From Kroppenstedtia guangzhouensis (GTDB lineage: Bacteria; Bacillota; Bacilli; Thermoactinomycetales; DSM-45169), in contig NZ_BMEX01000001.1 in the NCBI RefSeq assembly GCF_014637345.1, positions 186,001-250,000 of the forward strand: 64,000 bases of DNA, in the 5' to 3' direction. The notes under the pieces were generated by a model. It searched no databases, had not been told where the DNA came from, and worked only from the letters and a program-made list of their open reading frames with translations. A program made the translations under genes and the position numbers. How positions within the stretch are numbered: the first letter of the stretch is position 1; every line of letters starts with the position of its first letter. Of the stretch, positions 25,838 to 34,215 are shown piece after piece.

Positions 25838-28498
25838 ATGGATGAACAATCTTCCCCAAGGGGAGAAGCTTTTGATGAGGAAAAAAAGTTTGAGGCATGG
25901 TGGCAACAGGAAGATCCGGTGGAGCCCTTGTCCAAAGAATATCAGTCATTGTTGGATCAAGAGAACCCCCTTTTTGTCTCCAAATTTAGCTTTAGGCACA
26001 GATACGAATGGGGTTCCCATCCGGCTTGGTTTTGGACCTTGTACCTGGATGGTCGCCCTCTGGCCCGTGAGGCATTGCAGCAATGGATGAGTAGCAGGTA
26101 TTATTGGTTCAATCAAGATCAGTACCGCTACCTGAAAGCGGTACTCAAACTGGCGGAGCAACGGCGGGATGCGGAAATCTGGGGAAGGCTGGCATACTGG
26201 TTTGATATTTCTTCCCGGTCATACAGGCGTCCCTACTCTCACCGGACGGATCTCTATCTCCGGCGTCGGATCTGGCGGGTCTTGCGCAACCTGGGCAGGG
26301 AGGGAGCCTCCGACTACACCCGGATGGCGGCGGAGATTTTGATCCACTACACTCCGGATGATGAGTGGCCTTTATGGCGGGAGACCCGGGATGACCAGAT
26401 CGGGGGCTATTTGAACTTCTATGTGCTGAATCAGATTTTGTATCGCAACAGTTCCCGGTTTGTCTGTGAAGAAAACCGGAAATGGAGACTGGCTGACCGG
26501 CCGCCGGCGGAGTTGGAGAGGTTTCCGGAGGAGCGGGAGGAAGCCTTCCCGGAACTGTGGGACCGGGAGCCGGAGCGGCTGTGGCATATCCTGGTGAACG
26601 GGAAAGCGAAGCCGGTGATTCAGTTTGCGATCCGGGCCTTGAAGAAAGGAAATCCGGAGTACTTGGGAGGATTGGATTCCGAGGCGTTTTTGAAGTTGCT
26701 GAATGCAAAGGAGCCCGTCAAAAGAGCTTTTGCTGCTGATGAGATCATCGCCCGGATGAATCCGGATCAGCCGGTGTTTCCCCTGTTGTTCAATATGCTG
26801 ATCAATCCTGATCGGGAAGTTCGAAACAAAGCCTTCTCCTTTGTGGAATGGAACGTCTCCCGCTGGTCCTGGGAGCAATCTTTGGAGCTGACCCGGTTAT
26901 TGCTGAACAAGCTGATTCAAGATCCGGAGTTGGATGGACAGGTGTCCCATCTGCTGGCGGATCTGTTGGTCAAAGTATTGGGAACCCCTCTTCACCACTT
27001 GTCCACCCTGGACCTTGCCACCCAGCTTTTGAAAGGGAAATCCCATATGCATCGGATGATGGTGGCGGAAGTGTTATATCGCATTCATTATCAACGTCAT
27101 CCCTATACGGAGCGGGATCTGTTACCCTTCTTAAAAAGCGAAAATGAGACCATTCGGGTGGTGGCCAAAAATCAGCTGGTTCTTCACCGGAAAGATTGGC
27201 AGATCGACCGGGATTTTCTGTCGGAACTGATGAATACCCCGGACAGTTTCCGGTTCTTTCTCGAGGAAGAGGCACTGGTGGAGATCTTGAAGGGATTTCC
27301 TTTGTTGGAAGTAGCTGAGGAACTGCTGGAGTCATCGGTGGCGGCATCCCGGGAACTGGCGGCATCCGTTCTGTCTTTGTTGAGAAACCAACCGTACGTG
27401 AAATTTCCGGTTCGGGAACTGCTACCCTTTTTGTCCAGCGAACTCCCCCGGGTGAAGGAAACTGCTCAAAATCTGCTTCGTTATCAGTACTGGCACTTTC
27501 ACCATGACGCGGATTTTGTGATGGATCTGCTCTCCATCTCCGATGAGGATCACCTTCGTTTGGTGCAGGACACTTTTTCTCGGTGGGAATATTCGTGGTT
27601 CTGGATTGAACTTCTGTCAAAGCACGGGGACGAGTTGTTCCAGCGTCTTTGGGCCAAGATGACGCAGCCGGAGACGCCGGATTCCATTCGCAATCTGATC
27701 CGGGAGGAATTACTGGAGAATCTCTTTCGGGAGAGACTCAATTCCCTGCCCATGGAACGGATTCTTCCTCTGTTGGAGAGTACGGACACAGGCTTGCAGG
27801 AATTGGGGATCCGGTTGCTGAATCAGTTGGATCCGTCACCGGATGCATTGGAGAAGGAGCTTCTGTTTGATCTGGCTCACAGCCGGGTGGCGGTGGCGAG
27901 GGAGACAGGACGCCGCCTGCTGGAATACCGGTTGTCTGAGCTGGAGTCCGGTGATTGGGCCAACCTGGCGGAAACCGATTGGGAAGATACCAGGGAGTGG
28001 GTGTTTTTGCGGATGGAGACAGAGGTGCCGGAAGAGGAGGCAGATCCGGAGCTGGTCTGCGGATTGGCAGACAGCAGCATTCCCGAAGTTCGGCAAAAAG
28101 GGTTGCAGTGGGCCGCCCTTCCCGGGATGTGGCCCCATCGCCGGAGGATGGTTCAGCGTTTGGGGGAAAGCCCCTATCCCGAAGTTCAGCTGTTTGCCTT
28201 GGAGCAAGCGGGTCAACTGGATTGGGGAGCCAAGGGGCTGGAAGAAATGGAACTGTTCTTTCGACGGGTTCTGTTTCAGGTCAATGGAAGCCGAAAAGCG
28301 AAGGATCTGGCTTTGGAATTGTTATGGAGGGAAGGCGCTGCCGAAGAGGAGCGGGCCCGATTGGCGGTTCGTCTGTTGCAGGATTACTTAAGGAATGCCG
28401 GCAAGCGGGATTTTGAAAAGGTGATGGTGATCTTGACCCGGTTATCGGAGTGCCATCCGGGATTGAATACTCCGTTGTGCCGGGTATCAGACAGCTGA
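25838..28498 (+). CDS. Retron-associated large HEAT/ARM-like helical repeat protein
   Basis: This 886-residue protein is almost entirely alpha-helical by composition, with repeated helix pairs typical of HEAT/ARM solenoids (for example VKRAFAADEIIARMNPDQPV, ETIRVVAKNQLVLHRKDW, RVKETAQNLLRYQYWHFHHD, GLQELGIRLLNQLDPSPDAL and PEVRQKGLQWAALPGMWPHR). The N-terminal 240 residues are rich in Trp, Tyr and Arg. No enzymatic motif is seen. ATG 25838 is preceded by AAGGGAGGG at good spacing; upstream open frame runs into the ncRNA and is ignored. It is 13 bases from the next gene. A scaffold or effector role with the RT complex is inferred from context only. Confidence 0.8.
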   Translation: MDEQSSPRGEAFDEEKKFEAWWQQEDPVEPLSKEYQSLLDQENPLFVSKFSFRHRYEWGSHPAWFWTLYLDGRPLAREALQQWMSSRYYWFNQDQYRYLKAVLKLAEQRRDAEIWGRLAYWFDISSRSYRRPYSHRTDLYLRRRIWRVLRNLGREGASDYTRMAAEILIHYTPDDEWPLWRETRDDQIGGYLNFYVLNQILYRNSSRFVCEENRKWRLADRPPAELERFPEEREEAFPELWDREPERLWHILVNGKAKPVIQFAIRALKKGNPEYLGGLDSEAFLKLLNAKEPVKRAFAADEIIARMNPDQPVFPLLFNMLINPDREVRNKAFSFVEWNVSRWSWEQSLELTRLLLNKLIQDPELDGQVSHLLADLLVKVLGTPLHHLSTLDLATQLLKGKSHMHRMMVAEVLYRIHYQRHPYTERDLLPFLKSENETIRVVAKNQLVLHRKDWQIDRDFLSELMNTPDSFRFFLEEEALVEILKGFPLLEVAEELLESSVAASRELAASVLSLLRNQPYVKFPVRELLPFLSSELPRVKETAQNLLRYQYWHFHHDADFVMDLLSISDEDHLRLVQDTFSRWEYSWFWIELLSKHGDELFQRLWAKMTQPETPDSIRNLIREELLENLFRERLNSLPMERILPLLESTDTGLQELGIRLLNQLDPSPDALEKELLFDLAHSRVAVARETGRRLLEYRLSELESGDWANLAETDWEDTREWVFLRMETEVPEEEADPELVCGLADSSIPEVRQKGLQWAALPGMWPHRRRMVQRLGESPYPEVQLFALEQAGQLDWGAKGLEEMELFFRRVLFQVNGSRKAKDLALELLWREGAAEEERARLAVRLLQDYLRNAGKRDFEKVMVILTRLSECHPGLNTPLCRVSDS

Positions 28499-28511
28499 AG
28501 GGGGAGAGACG

Positions 28512-30173
28512 ATGCAGTTTCAACAGGTATACGCAAACCCGAGCCGGATCCGTCACAGTGACGGGGGAACGACGGTCTCTTTTTCCCCGGACCTGGGTCG
28601 GGAACCCACCTATTTTCGGGGCCGGATCGCTGATCCTATCCGGTATCGGGATGCGATGAGCGCTCTAAGGGATGTGGTGGTATCCGACTTGAAATACAAG
28701 CCGAAGGATCACAGCGCCTACCAGGCCTGGGTGCGGGAGCAGTACATACAGGACATCGCAGAGCAAGTGTCAACCAAACAGGAATGGGTGAGCCGGATGC
28801 AGGAGGTTCATGCACGCATCCGGGAGTTGGAACGGAAGATGGATGTGAGGAACCGGGATTACAATAAGGCGATGCGCCGGTATTTCAATTACCTCTATAC
28901 CCATGACAAGGCGGGGTGGTTTGTCCTCGATCCGGTGATCACTGTCGCTCCGGACCAGGTTTTCTTTGAAGCTTTCTCCCAGGATGAGTCTTCCTATGGA
29001 CGATTGGCGGTTCACGAAGAGATGTTCCGGGATGTGAAGGAATTTGAGTATGGTACGACCAATATCGACTTTTCGGACTCCCTGCACGGGGAATTGCTTC
29101 GGATGAGAACCTACCGGCCCACTGAGTTCCAGATCGATCCCGGCGGTTTTGAAGTGGCCACAGAGGGACGGGAGGTGTATAAGGAGCAGAAAATCGATGT
29201 GCCGGAAAGCTGGATTCGCGGTTTTCTTCAGGTGCAGTCGGCGATGAGCCTGCCGACGGTCTCCTTCCGGGTCCAGCCCATCGACATCTACAATCTGTGC
29301 ACTTTCCTGAGGCGAAACCGGGAAAAGCATGGTCCCCGCTCCCTTCGCTATCGTTTGCGGCCGGGACAGCCGGTCCAGGTGGCGATCGACCCTTGGGGGG
29401 AAGTGCTCACCTTCAGTGAAACCATCTATACAGGGGATGTGGACAGAGAGATCCGGACCTGGGGTCGCCGTCGTCTCTTTCTGTTGGAGAAGCTGTTACC
29501 CCTCGCCCGCAGTGTCACGATTCACCTCCTCGGAACCGGGATGCCCAGTTTCTACATCGTCGATCTGGGTGGGGTCAGCTTTACATTGGGACTCTCCGGC
29601 TGGACCAGGAATGACTGGTCCGCCTCAGGAAATTTTGATCTGATGGTGGGAGGCGTCCCTGTCTCTCCCGTGGACAGCGGTCGGGTATTCGCCGAGCTCA
29701 AACTCCGGAAAACAGCCACTTCCGAGGAGTTGGCCCGCCGCACCGGTCTCTCACCGGAGGTGACTCAGTCTGCCCTCCGTCAACTGTGCCATGCCGGACG
29801 AGTGATGTTTGATCTAGAGACCGGCTGGTTCCGGTTGCGGGAGCTGACCCGGGATCCCTTGCCCATTGACGATTTGAAATATAACAATCCTCGGGAAAAA
29901 GAGGCGGAGAAGCTGATCTTGGAAGGGAAGGTCACACTTCTCTCTGTGAACCGGGAAGGAAATAGAGACCTTCTCAAGGGAGAGGTGGCAACCCGATCCC
30001 GAACCCGCCAACCGGAAGTTCAGCTGGACGGAGACGGTCGGATCGTCCATGCCGCCTGTGACTGTTATTTCTTCAAGCAAAACAAATTGATGCAGGGGCC
30101 ATGTGAGCACATCCTGGCAACGGTGGTCCTTTACCGCCGGAGGATGAACGGATCCCAGGGGAAAGGGTTGTGA
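28512..30173 (+). CDS. Retron-associated winged-helix/SWIM zinc-finger protein
   Basis: This 553-residue protein has a C-terminal SWIM zinc finger: C516-D-C518, then C531-E-H533 (CxC...CxH), preceded by a winged-helix segment near residues 395-445 (ATSEELARRTGLSPEVTQSA, LCHAGRVMFDLETGWFRL). SWIM domains bind nucleic acid or protein. The N-terminal 380 residues contain a coiled stretch (HARIRELERKMDVRNRDYNK) and no family I recognise. ATG 28512 follows AAGGGGGAGAG. It lies between the HEAT-like gene and the RT with tiny gaps, so all three are one operon. Confidence 0.85.
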   Translation: MQFQQVYANPSRIRHSDGGTTVSFSPDLGREPTYFRGRIADPIRYRDAMSALRDVVVSDLKYKPKDHSAYQAWVREQYIQDIAEQVSTKQEWVSRMQEVHARIRELERKMDVRNRDYNKAMRRYFNYLYTHDKAGWFVLDPVITVAPDQVFFEAFSQDESSYGRLAVHEEMFRDVKEFEYGTTNIDFSDSLHGELLRMRTYRPTEFQIDPGGFEVATEGREVYKEQKIDVPESWIRGFLQVQSAMSLPTVSFRVQPIDIYNLCTFLRRNREKHGPRSLRYRLRPGQPVQVAIDPWGEVLTFSETIYTGDVDREIRTWGRRRLFLLEKLLPLARSVTIHLLGTGMPSFYIVDLGGVSFTLGLSGWTRNDWSASGNFDLMVGGVPVSPVDSGRVFAELKLRKTATSEELARRTGLSPEVTQSALRQLCHAGRVMFDLETGWFRLRELTRDPLPIDDLKYNNPREKEAEKLILEGKVTLLSVNREGNRDLLKGEVATRSRTRQPEVQLDGDGRIVHAACDCYFFKQNKLMQGPCEHILATVVLYRRRMNGSQGKGL

Positions 30174-30176
30174 ACA

Positions 30177-31634
30177 TTGCAGGGAAAAAATGATGGGGAA
30201 GTGCAGCCCCTCTCCCGAGAAGAGTGGCTGGAACGAGTGATGCAGGAGGGCCGGGACGAGGTGATCCGGCGGGAAATGATCCGGATGGGTTTCTGGTCGG
30301 AGGAGCCCCTCCCTCCTGAAGAATTGGAGAAACAGAAACAGGAAGAAAAAGAGCTGGCTCAACTGAAAGAGGAATTGGAATCCCTGGAGGAAAAGACCCG
30401 GAAATTGGGAGACCTCGAGGCGATGATCCGAAGACGGAGACAGGAACGGATCGAGGAAAGCCGACGGCGGCGTGCACAACGCAAGGAAGAGCGAATTCGC
30501 CGACGGGCCGAGGCCCAGGCCAAGTGGAAGGAATACCGGGAGCAACATGTGGTCCATGTGGGGGAAGGTTTTTCCGGGGACCTGGAGCTCCTGAACAGCG
30601 ATGAGGAAAGGCTGAGGGAGTCGGGACTACCTCTGATTCATACTCCCCAAGAGCTGGCAGAGGCAATGGAGATTCCGCTGGGACGTCTGAAATGGTTGAC
30701 TTATCACCGGGACACCGCCACCATTTCCCATTATCACCATTTCACCATTCCCAAGAAAAACGGTGGAAAGCGGATCCTCTCCGCCCCCAAAAAGCATCTG
30801 CGCCAGGCGCAGGAATGGATCCGGGCGCATTTGCTGAACCGGGTGGAGGTGCACCCTTGCGCCTATGGATTTGTCCGGGGAAAAAGCATCGTGGATAACG
30901 CAGCCCACCATGTAGGTAAGGCAGCGGTGATCAAAATGGATCTGAAAGATTTTTTCCCCAGTGTCCATTACCCCCGGGTGAAGGGAATGTATCAGTCTTT
31001 CGGGTACAGTCCAGCGGTCAGTACGCTGTTGGCTCTGTTGTGCACCGAGCCGCCCCGCCGGAAAGTGGAATTTGACGGCAGGATCTACCATGTGGCTGTG
31101 GGGGATCGCCATCTGCCACAGGGAGCCCCCACCAGTCCGGCGATCACCAATATCCTGTGCCGTCGGCTGGACGAGCGGTTGCTGGGGTTGGCGGATTCCC
31201 ACGGTTTTGCATACACCCGCTATGCGGACGATCTCACCTTTTCCTGTTGGCCGTCCGGCGAGAAGCGGATCGGGGCATTGCTGGGAACGGCCCGGGGGAT
31301 TGTTCGGTATGAAGGATTTGAGGTGAATGAAGAGAAAACCAGGGTCCTTCGCCGCTCCAGGAGACAGGCGGTCACCGGGATCATCGTCAATGAAAAAACC
31401 AACCTCAACCGTGGCGAGTTGCGCGCTTTTCGGGCCCTTCTGCACCAGGTGGAACAAAAGGGATTGAAAGGGCAGAATATCCATAATCACCCGAACTTCT
31501 GGGAATATATCAAAGGTTATACCAGCTATATCGAGATGGTCCGGGGAGAAGCCGCCGCACCCTACAGGGAGCAGGTGAAGCGAATCGCCCGCAAGTACGG
31601 ACTGGATCCAAAAGTGGCGAGTGATCACGCTTAA
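30177..31634 (+). CDS. Retron-type reverse transcriptase with N-terminal coiled-coil extension
   Basis: The RT is 485 residues if translated from TTG 30177, behind GGGGAAAGGG. The palm carries KMDLKDFFPSV (motif A), LPQGAPTSPAITNILC and the catalytic Y349-A-D-D352. Retron hallmarks are present: NAAHH at 241-245 (NAxxH) and VTG at 399-401. Other RT landmarks are HYHHFTIPKKNGGKRILSAP and AYGFVRGKS. The first 155 or so residues are an unusual highly charged helical region (EELEKQKQEEKELAQLKEEL then many Arg/Glu). Retron RTs use the 2'-OH of the msr branching G to prime synthesis of msDNA. The start is uncertain because no ATG is well placed. Confidence 0.93.
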   Translation: MQGKNDGEVQPLSREEWLERVMQEGRDEVIRREMIRMGFWSEEPLPPEELEKQKQEEKELAQLKEELESLEEKTRKLGDLEAMIRRRRQERIEESRRRRAQRKEERIRRRAEAQAKWKEYREQHVVHVGEGFSGDLELLNSDEERLRESGLPLIHTPQELAEAMEIPLGRLKWLTYHRDTATISHYHHFTIPKKNGGKRILSAPKKHLRQAQEWIRAHLLNRVEVHPCAYGFVRGKSIVDNAAHHVGKAAVIKMDLKDFFPSVHYPRVKGMYQSFGYSPAVSTLLALLCTEPPRRKVEFDGRIYHVAVGDRHLPQGAPTSPAITNILCRRLDERLLGLADSHGFAYTRYADDLTFSCWPSGEKRIGALLGTARGIVRYEGFEVNEEKTRVLRRSRRQAVTGIIVNEKTNLNRGELRAFRALLHQVEQKGLKGQNIHNHPNFWEYIKGYTSYIEMVRGEAAAPYREQVKRIARKYGLDPKVASDHA

Positions 31635-31643
31635 AGAAAAGAC

Positions 31644-31671
31644 AAAGAAGCACCCTGCAGGGTGCTTCTTT
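31644..31671. terminator. Bidirectional terminator between the RT and rpmB
   Basis: A perfect 28-base palindrome (31644-31657 with 31658-31671) ends in AAAGAAG/CTTCTTT. Further T-rich sequence lies on the minus-strand side. It ends both convergent transcripts. Confidence 0.75.
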
Positions 31672-31686
31672 GATAAAACCCGCCAA

Positions 31687-31875
31687 TCAGGCGCGGGTTA
31701 CTTTGCCCGATTTGAGAGCCTTGGTGCTCACATAGACGCGCTTCGGTTTGCCATCGACCAAGATGCGTACTTTTTGGACGTTGGCGCCCCATTTGCGACG
31801 GGATTTTCGGTGAGAGTGGCTGACCTGGTTGCCGGTGCGCCCCTCTTTGCCGGTGATGTAGCAACGACGTGCCAT
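31687..31875 (-). CDS. rpmB: 50S ribosomal protein L28
   Basis: This 62-residue L28 reads [20 protein letters not shown] at its N-terminus and ends [11 protein letters not shown]. The ATG at 31875 follows GACAGGAGGTGGGG on the minus strand; upstream in-frame codons are leader. As in B. subtilis it is transcribed against its neighbours. A zinc-binding CxxC pair is not present. Confidence 0.96.
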   Translation of the reverse strand: MARRCYITGKEGRTGNQVSHSHRKSRRKWGANVQKVRILVDGKPKRVYVSTKALKSGKVTRA

Positions 31876-31985
31876 GTTCCCCACCTCCTGTCCTGTTCGG
31901 GAGAACGAGTGTTGAAATTGGTTCTGGCCCGCACGTTCCGAATGTAGGAATCTGCAGACCATTCCGGGAAACAAAATACTTCACC

Positions 31986-32014
31986 ATTCTAGCACAGGAA
32001 GTGTTCCCTTGCAA
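31986..32014 (-). promoter_or_regulatory. Sigma-A promoter for rpmB
   Basis: On the minus strand TTGCAA (32014-32009) and TAGAAT (31991-31986) are 17 bp apart. The leader to the rpmB ATG would be about 105 bases. Confidence 0.65.
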
Positions 32015-32117
32015 GAAGTGCCCCCCTTGAGTAAGATGGGTTTGTCTGCTTTTTTTCTGACAGGGGTTGTTGTACAATAGGCCTAGTATGGAACCCGCCT
32101 TCGGGGAGGAATCTGAG

Positions 32118-32483
32118 ATGACTTTGGATGTATCCACTCATTATGGAGAGGTTGAAGTATCCAACGAAGTGATCGCAACCATCGCCGGCGTTGCAGCCAT
32201 GGACTGTTACGGTCTGGTGGGGATGGCTTCCCGCAGCCAATTGAAAGACGGTATCGCCGAACTCCTGGGCAGGGAAAACCTCAGCAAGGGAGTCGAGGTC
32301 CGGGAAGATCAGGGCCAAATGGAGATTGATATGCATATCATTGTGGGATATGGAACCAAAATTTCCGAGGTGGCTCACAATGTGCAATCCAAGGTGAAGT
32401 ACACCCTGGACCAGATGGTGGGGCTCAAAGTGAGCCGGGTGAATGTCTTTGTGCAAGGGGTCCGGTTGGTGAGCGAAGAGTAA
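32118..32483 (+). CDS. yloU: Asp23/Gls24 family envelope-associated protein (YloU)
   Basis: This 121-residue Asp23-family protein has VEVSNEVIATIAGVAAMDCY, the conserved GLVGMASR and IDMHIIVGYGTKISEVAHNV, and ends with VSRVNVFVQGVRLV. Family members gather at the membrane and affect envelope stress and, with FakA, lipid metabolism. ATG 32118 is used because GGGGAGG lies eight bases upstream; the longer frame to 32067 overlaps promoter-like sequence. It is 12 bases from fakA. Confidence 0.92.
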   Translation: MTLDVSTHYGEVEVSNEVIATIAGVAAMDCYGLVGMASRSQLKDGIAELLGRENLSKGVEVREDQGQMEIDMHIIVGYGTKISEVAHNVQSKVKYTLDQMVGLKVSRVNVFVQGVRLVSEE

Positions 32484-32495
32484 GGGGGACCACTG

Positions 32496-34193
32496 TTGGT
32501 ACGAGTGATTGATTCACAGACATTTTTGGACATGGTTCGTTCGGGAGCGGAGAGACTCAACCGAAGCGTGGATCAGGTGAACGCGCTCAATGTATTCCCG
32601 GTCCCGGATGGTGACACCGGAACCAATATGAACCTGACACTGACTTCTGGTGTAAAGGAGCTGGAAAGGCAAGCGGCTTCCAAAGGCCATGTGGGCCAGA
32701 TGGCGGAAGCGCTTTCCAAGGGTCTGCTCATGGGTGCCCGCGGAAACTCCGGGGTGATCCTCTCACAATTGTTCCGAGGTTTTGGAAAAGGAGTGGCCGA
32801 GAAGGAGGTTTTGACTTCCAGGGAGTTCGCCGAGGGATTGAAGCGCGGCGTGGACACTGCCTACAAAGCGGTGATCAAGCCGGTGGAGGGCACGGTTTTG
32901 ACCGTGGCCCGGGAAGCTGCTGAAAAGGCAGTTCGGATGTCCCACCGAACGGAAAGTCTGGCAGAAATGATGGAGATGGTTCTGGAGGCGGCCCGAAAAG
33001 CTCTCCAACGGACCCCGGAACAGCTGCCGGTTCTGGCCCAGGCCGGTGTGGTCGATGCAGGGGGACAAGGGCTCGTCCTGATCTATGAAGGATTTCTGGC
33101 AGCACTGACCGGTGAAGATGTTTCCTACACGGTGACCGAGGCTGACGCCGGGACCGCCGATTTGGATCGACTCGGGGAGATTGCCCACAAACAGAGCGCC
33201 CAATCCCATTTTGAAACCGGGGATATTGAACATGGTTACTGCACGGAGTTTATTGTTAAATTGAAACCGGACAAACTGTTGGAGACGCCTTTCTCGGAAG
33301 AGAAGTTTCGGGCGGACATGGGCGGGTTCGGCGATTCCCTCCTGGTCGTCGCCGACGATGACTTGGTCAAAGTTCATATCCATGCGGAACATCCGGGGGA
33401 GACTTTGACCTATGCCCAGCGTTACGGGGAGCTGACTCGGATCAAAATTGAAAATATGCGGGAGCAGCACGCCTCGATTCTCGATTCTGAACACCGGGAC
33501 ACGCAACAAGGGGAAAGTGTCTCCAAGCCGGTGACGAAACGTTACGGATTGGTGGCGGTGGCCATCGGAGATGGAGTTTCGGAGATTTTCCGAAGCCTGG
33601 GCGCCGATGTAGTGATTCAGGGGGGGCAAACCATGAATCCCAGCACGGAGGAGATTGTGCAGGCTGTGCAGGGGATTCCAGCGGAACATGTTTTCATTCT
33701 GCCCAACAACAAAAATATCATCATGACTGCCGAACAAGTGACGGAGTTGGTGGAAGTTCCGGTGACAGTTCTGCCCACCCGGACCATCCCTCAGGGATTG
33801 GCGGCTCTTCTCTCCTTTTCAGAAGAAGAGGACGTAAAAATGAACCAAAAGCGTATGATGGAGAGCGTTCAGGGCGTCTCCTCCGGCGAGGTCACCTATG
33901 CGATCCGGGATTCACAGTATGAAGGTGGAGCCATCAAAGAGGGAGACTTCCTCGGCATCCGTGAAGGTCGGATTGAGGCAGTCGGTGCAGAGATGCTTGC
34001 AACCTCCCGGGAGCTCCTCGCCCGTATGCTCGCCAATGGCGGCGATGTGGTCACACTTCTTTACGGAGAAGATGTGACACAGGCTCAAGTACAAGAATTG
34101 ACCCACTTCCTCGAGAAGGAGTATCCCGACGTGGAATGTGAGGTTCACTACGGAGGACAACCTCTCTACTATTTCTTATTCTCCGTGGAATAA
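32496..34193 (+). CDS. fakA: Fatty acid kinase catalytic subunit FakA (DhaL-domain protein)
   Basis: This 565-residue protein has an N-terminal DhaL (Dak phosphatase-like) ATP-binding domain with NVFPVPDGDTGTNMNLTLTS, GARGNSGVILSQLFRGF and VVDAGGQGLVLIYEG. The C-terminal domain carries GYCTEFIVKL and VKVHIHAEHPGETL. FakA phosphorylates exogenous fatty acids held by FakB. The start is TTG 32496 behind AAGGGGGA. The next gene encodes a DegV protein, the FakB family, which supports the fatty-acid kinase role. Confidence 0.93.
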   Translation: MVRVIDSQTFLDMVRSGAERLNRSVDQVNALNVFPVPDGDTGTNMNLTLTSGVKELERQAASKGHVGQMAEALSKGLLMGARGNSGVILSQLFRGFGKGVAEKEVLTSREFAEGLKRGVDTAYKAVIKPVEGTVLTVAREAAEKAVRMSHRTESLAEMMEMVLEAARKALQRTPEQLPVLAQAGVVDAGGQGLVLIYEGFLAALTGEDVSYTVTEADAGTADLDRLGEIAHKQSAQSHFETGDIEHGYCTEFIVKLKPDKLLETPFSEEKFRADMGGFGDSLLVVADDDLVKVHIHAEHPGETLTYAQRYGELTRIKIENMREQHASILDSEHRDTQQGESVSKPVTKRYGLVAVAIGDGVSEIFRSLGADVVIQGGQTMNPSTEEIVQAVQGIPAEHVFILPNNKNIIMTAEQVTELVEVPVTVLPTRTIPQGLAALLSFSEEEDVKMNQKRMMESVQGVSSGEVTYAIRDSQYEGGAIKEGDFLGIREGRIEAVGAEMLATSRELLARMLANGGDVVTLLYGEDVTQAQVQELTHFLEKEYPDVECEVHYGGQPLYYFLFSVE

Positions 34194-34215
34194 AAAGATC
34201 AGTGGGGGTGCTCAA

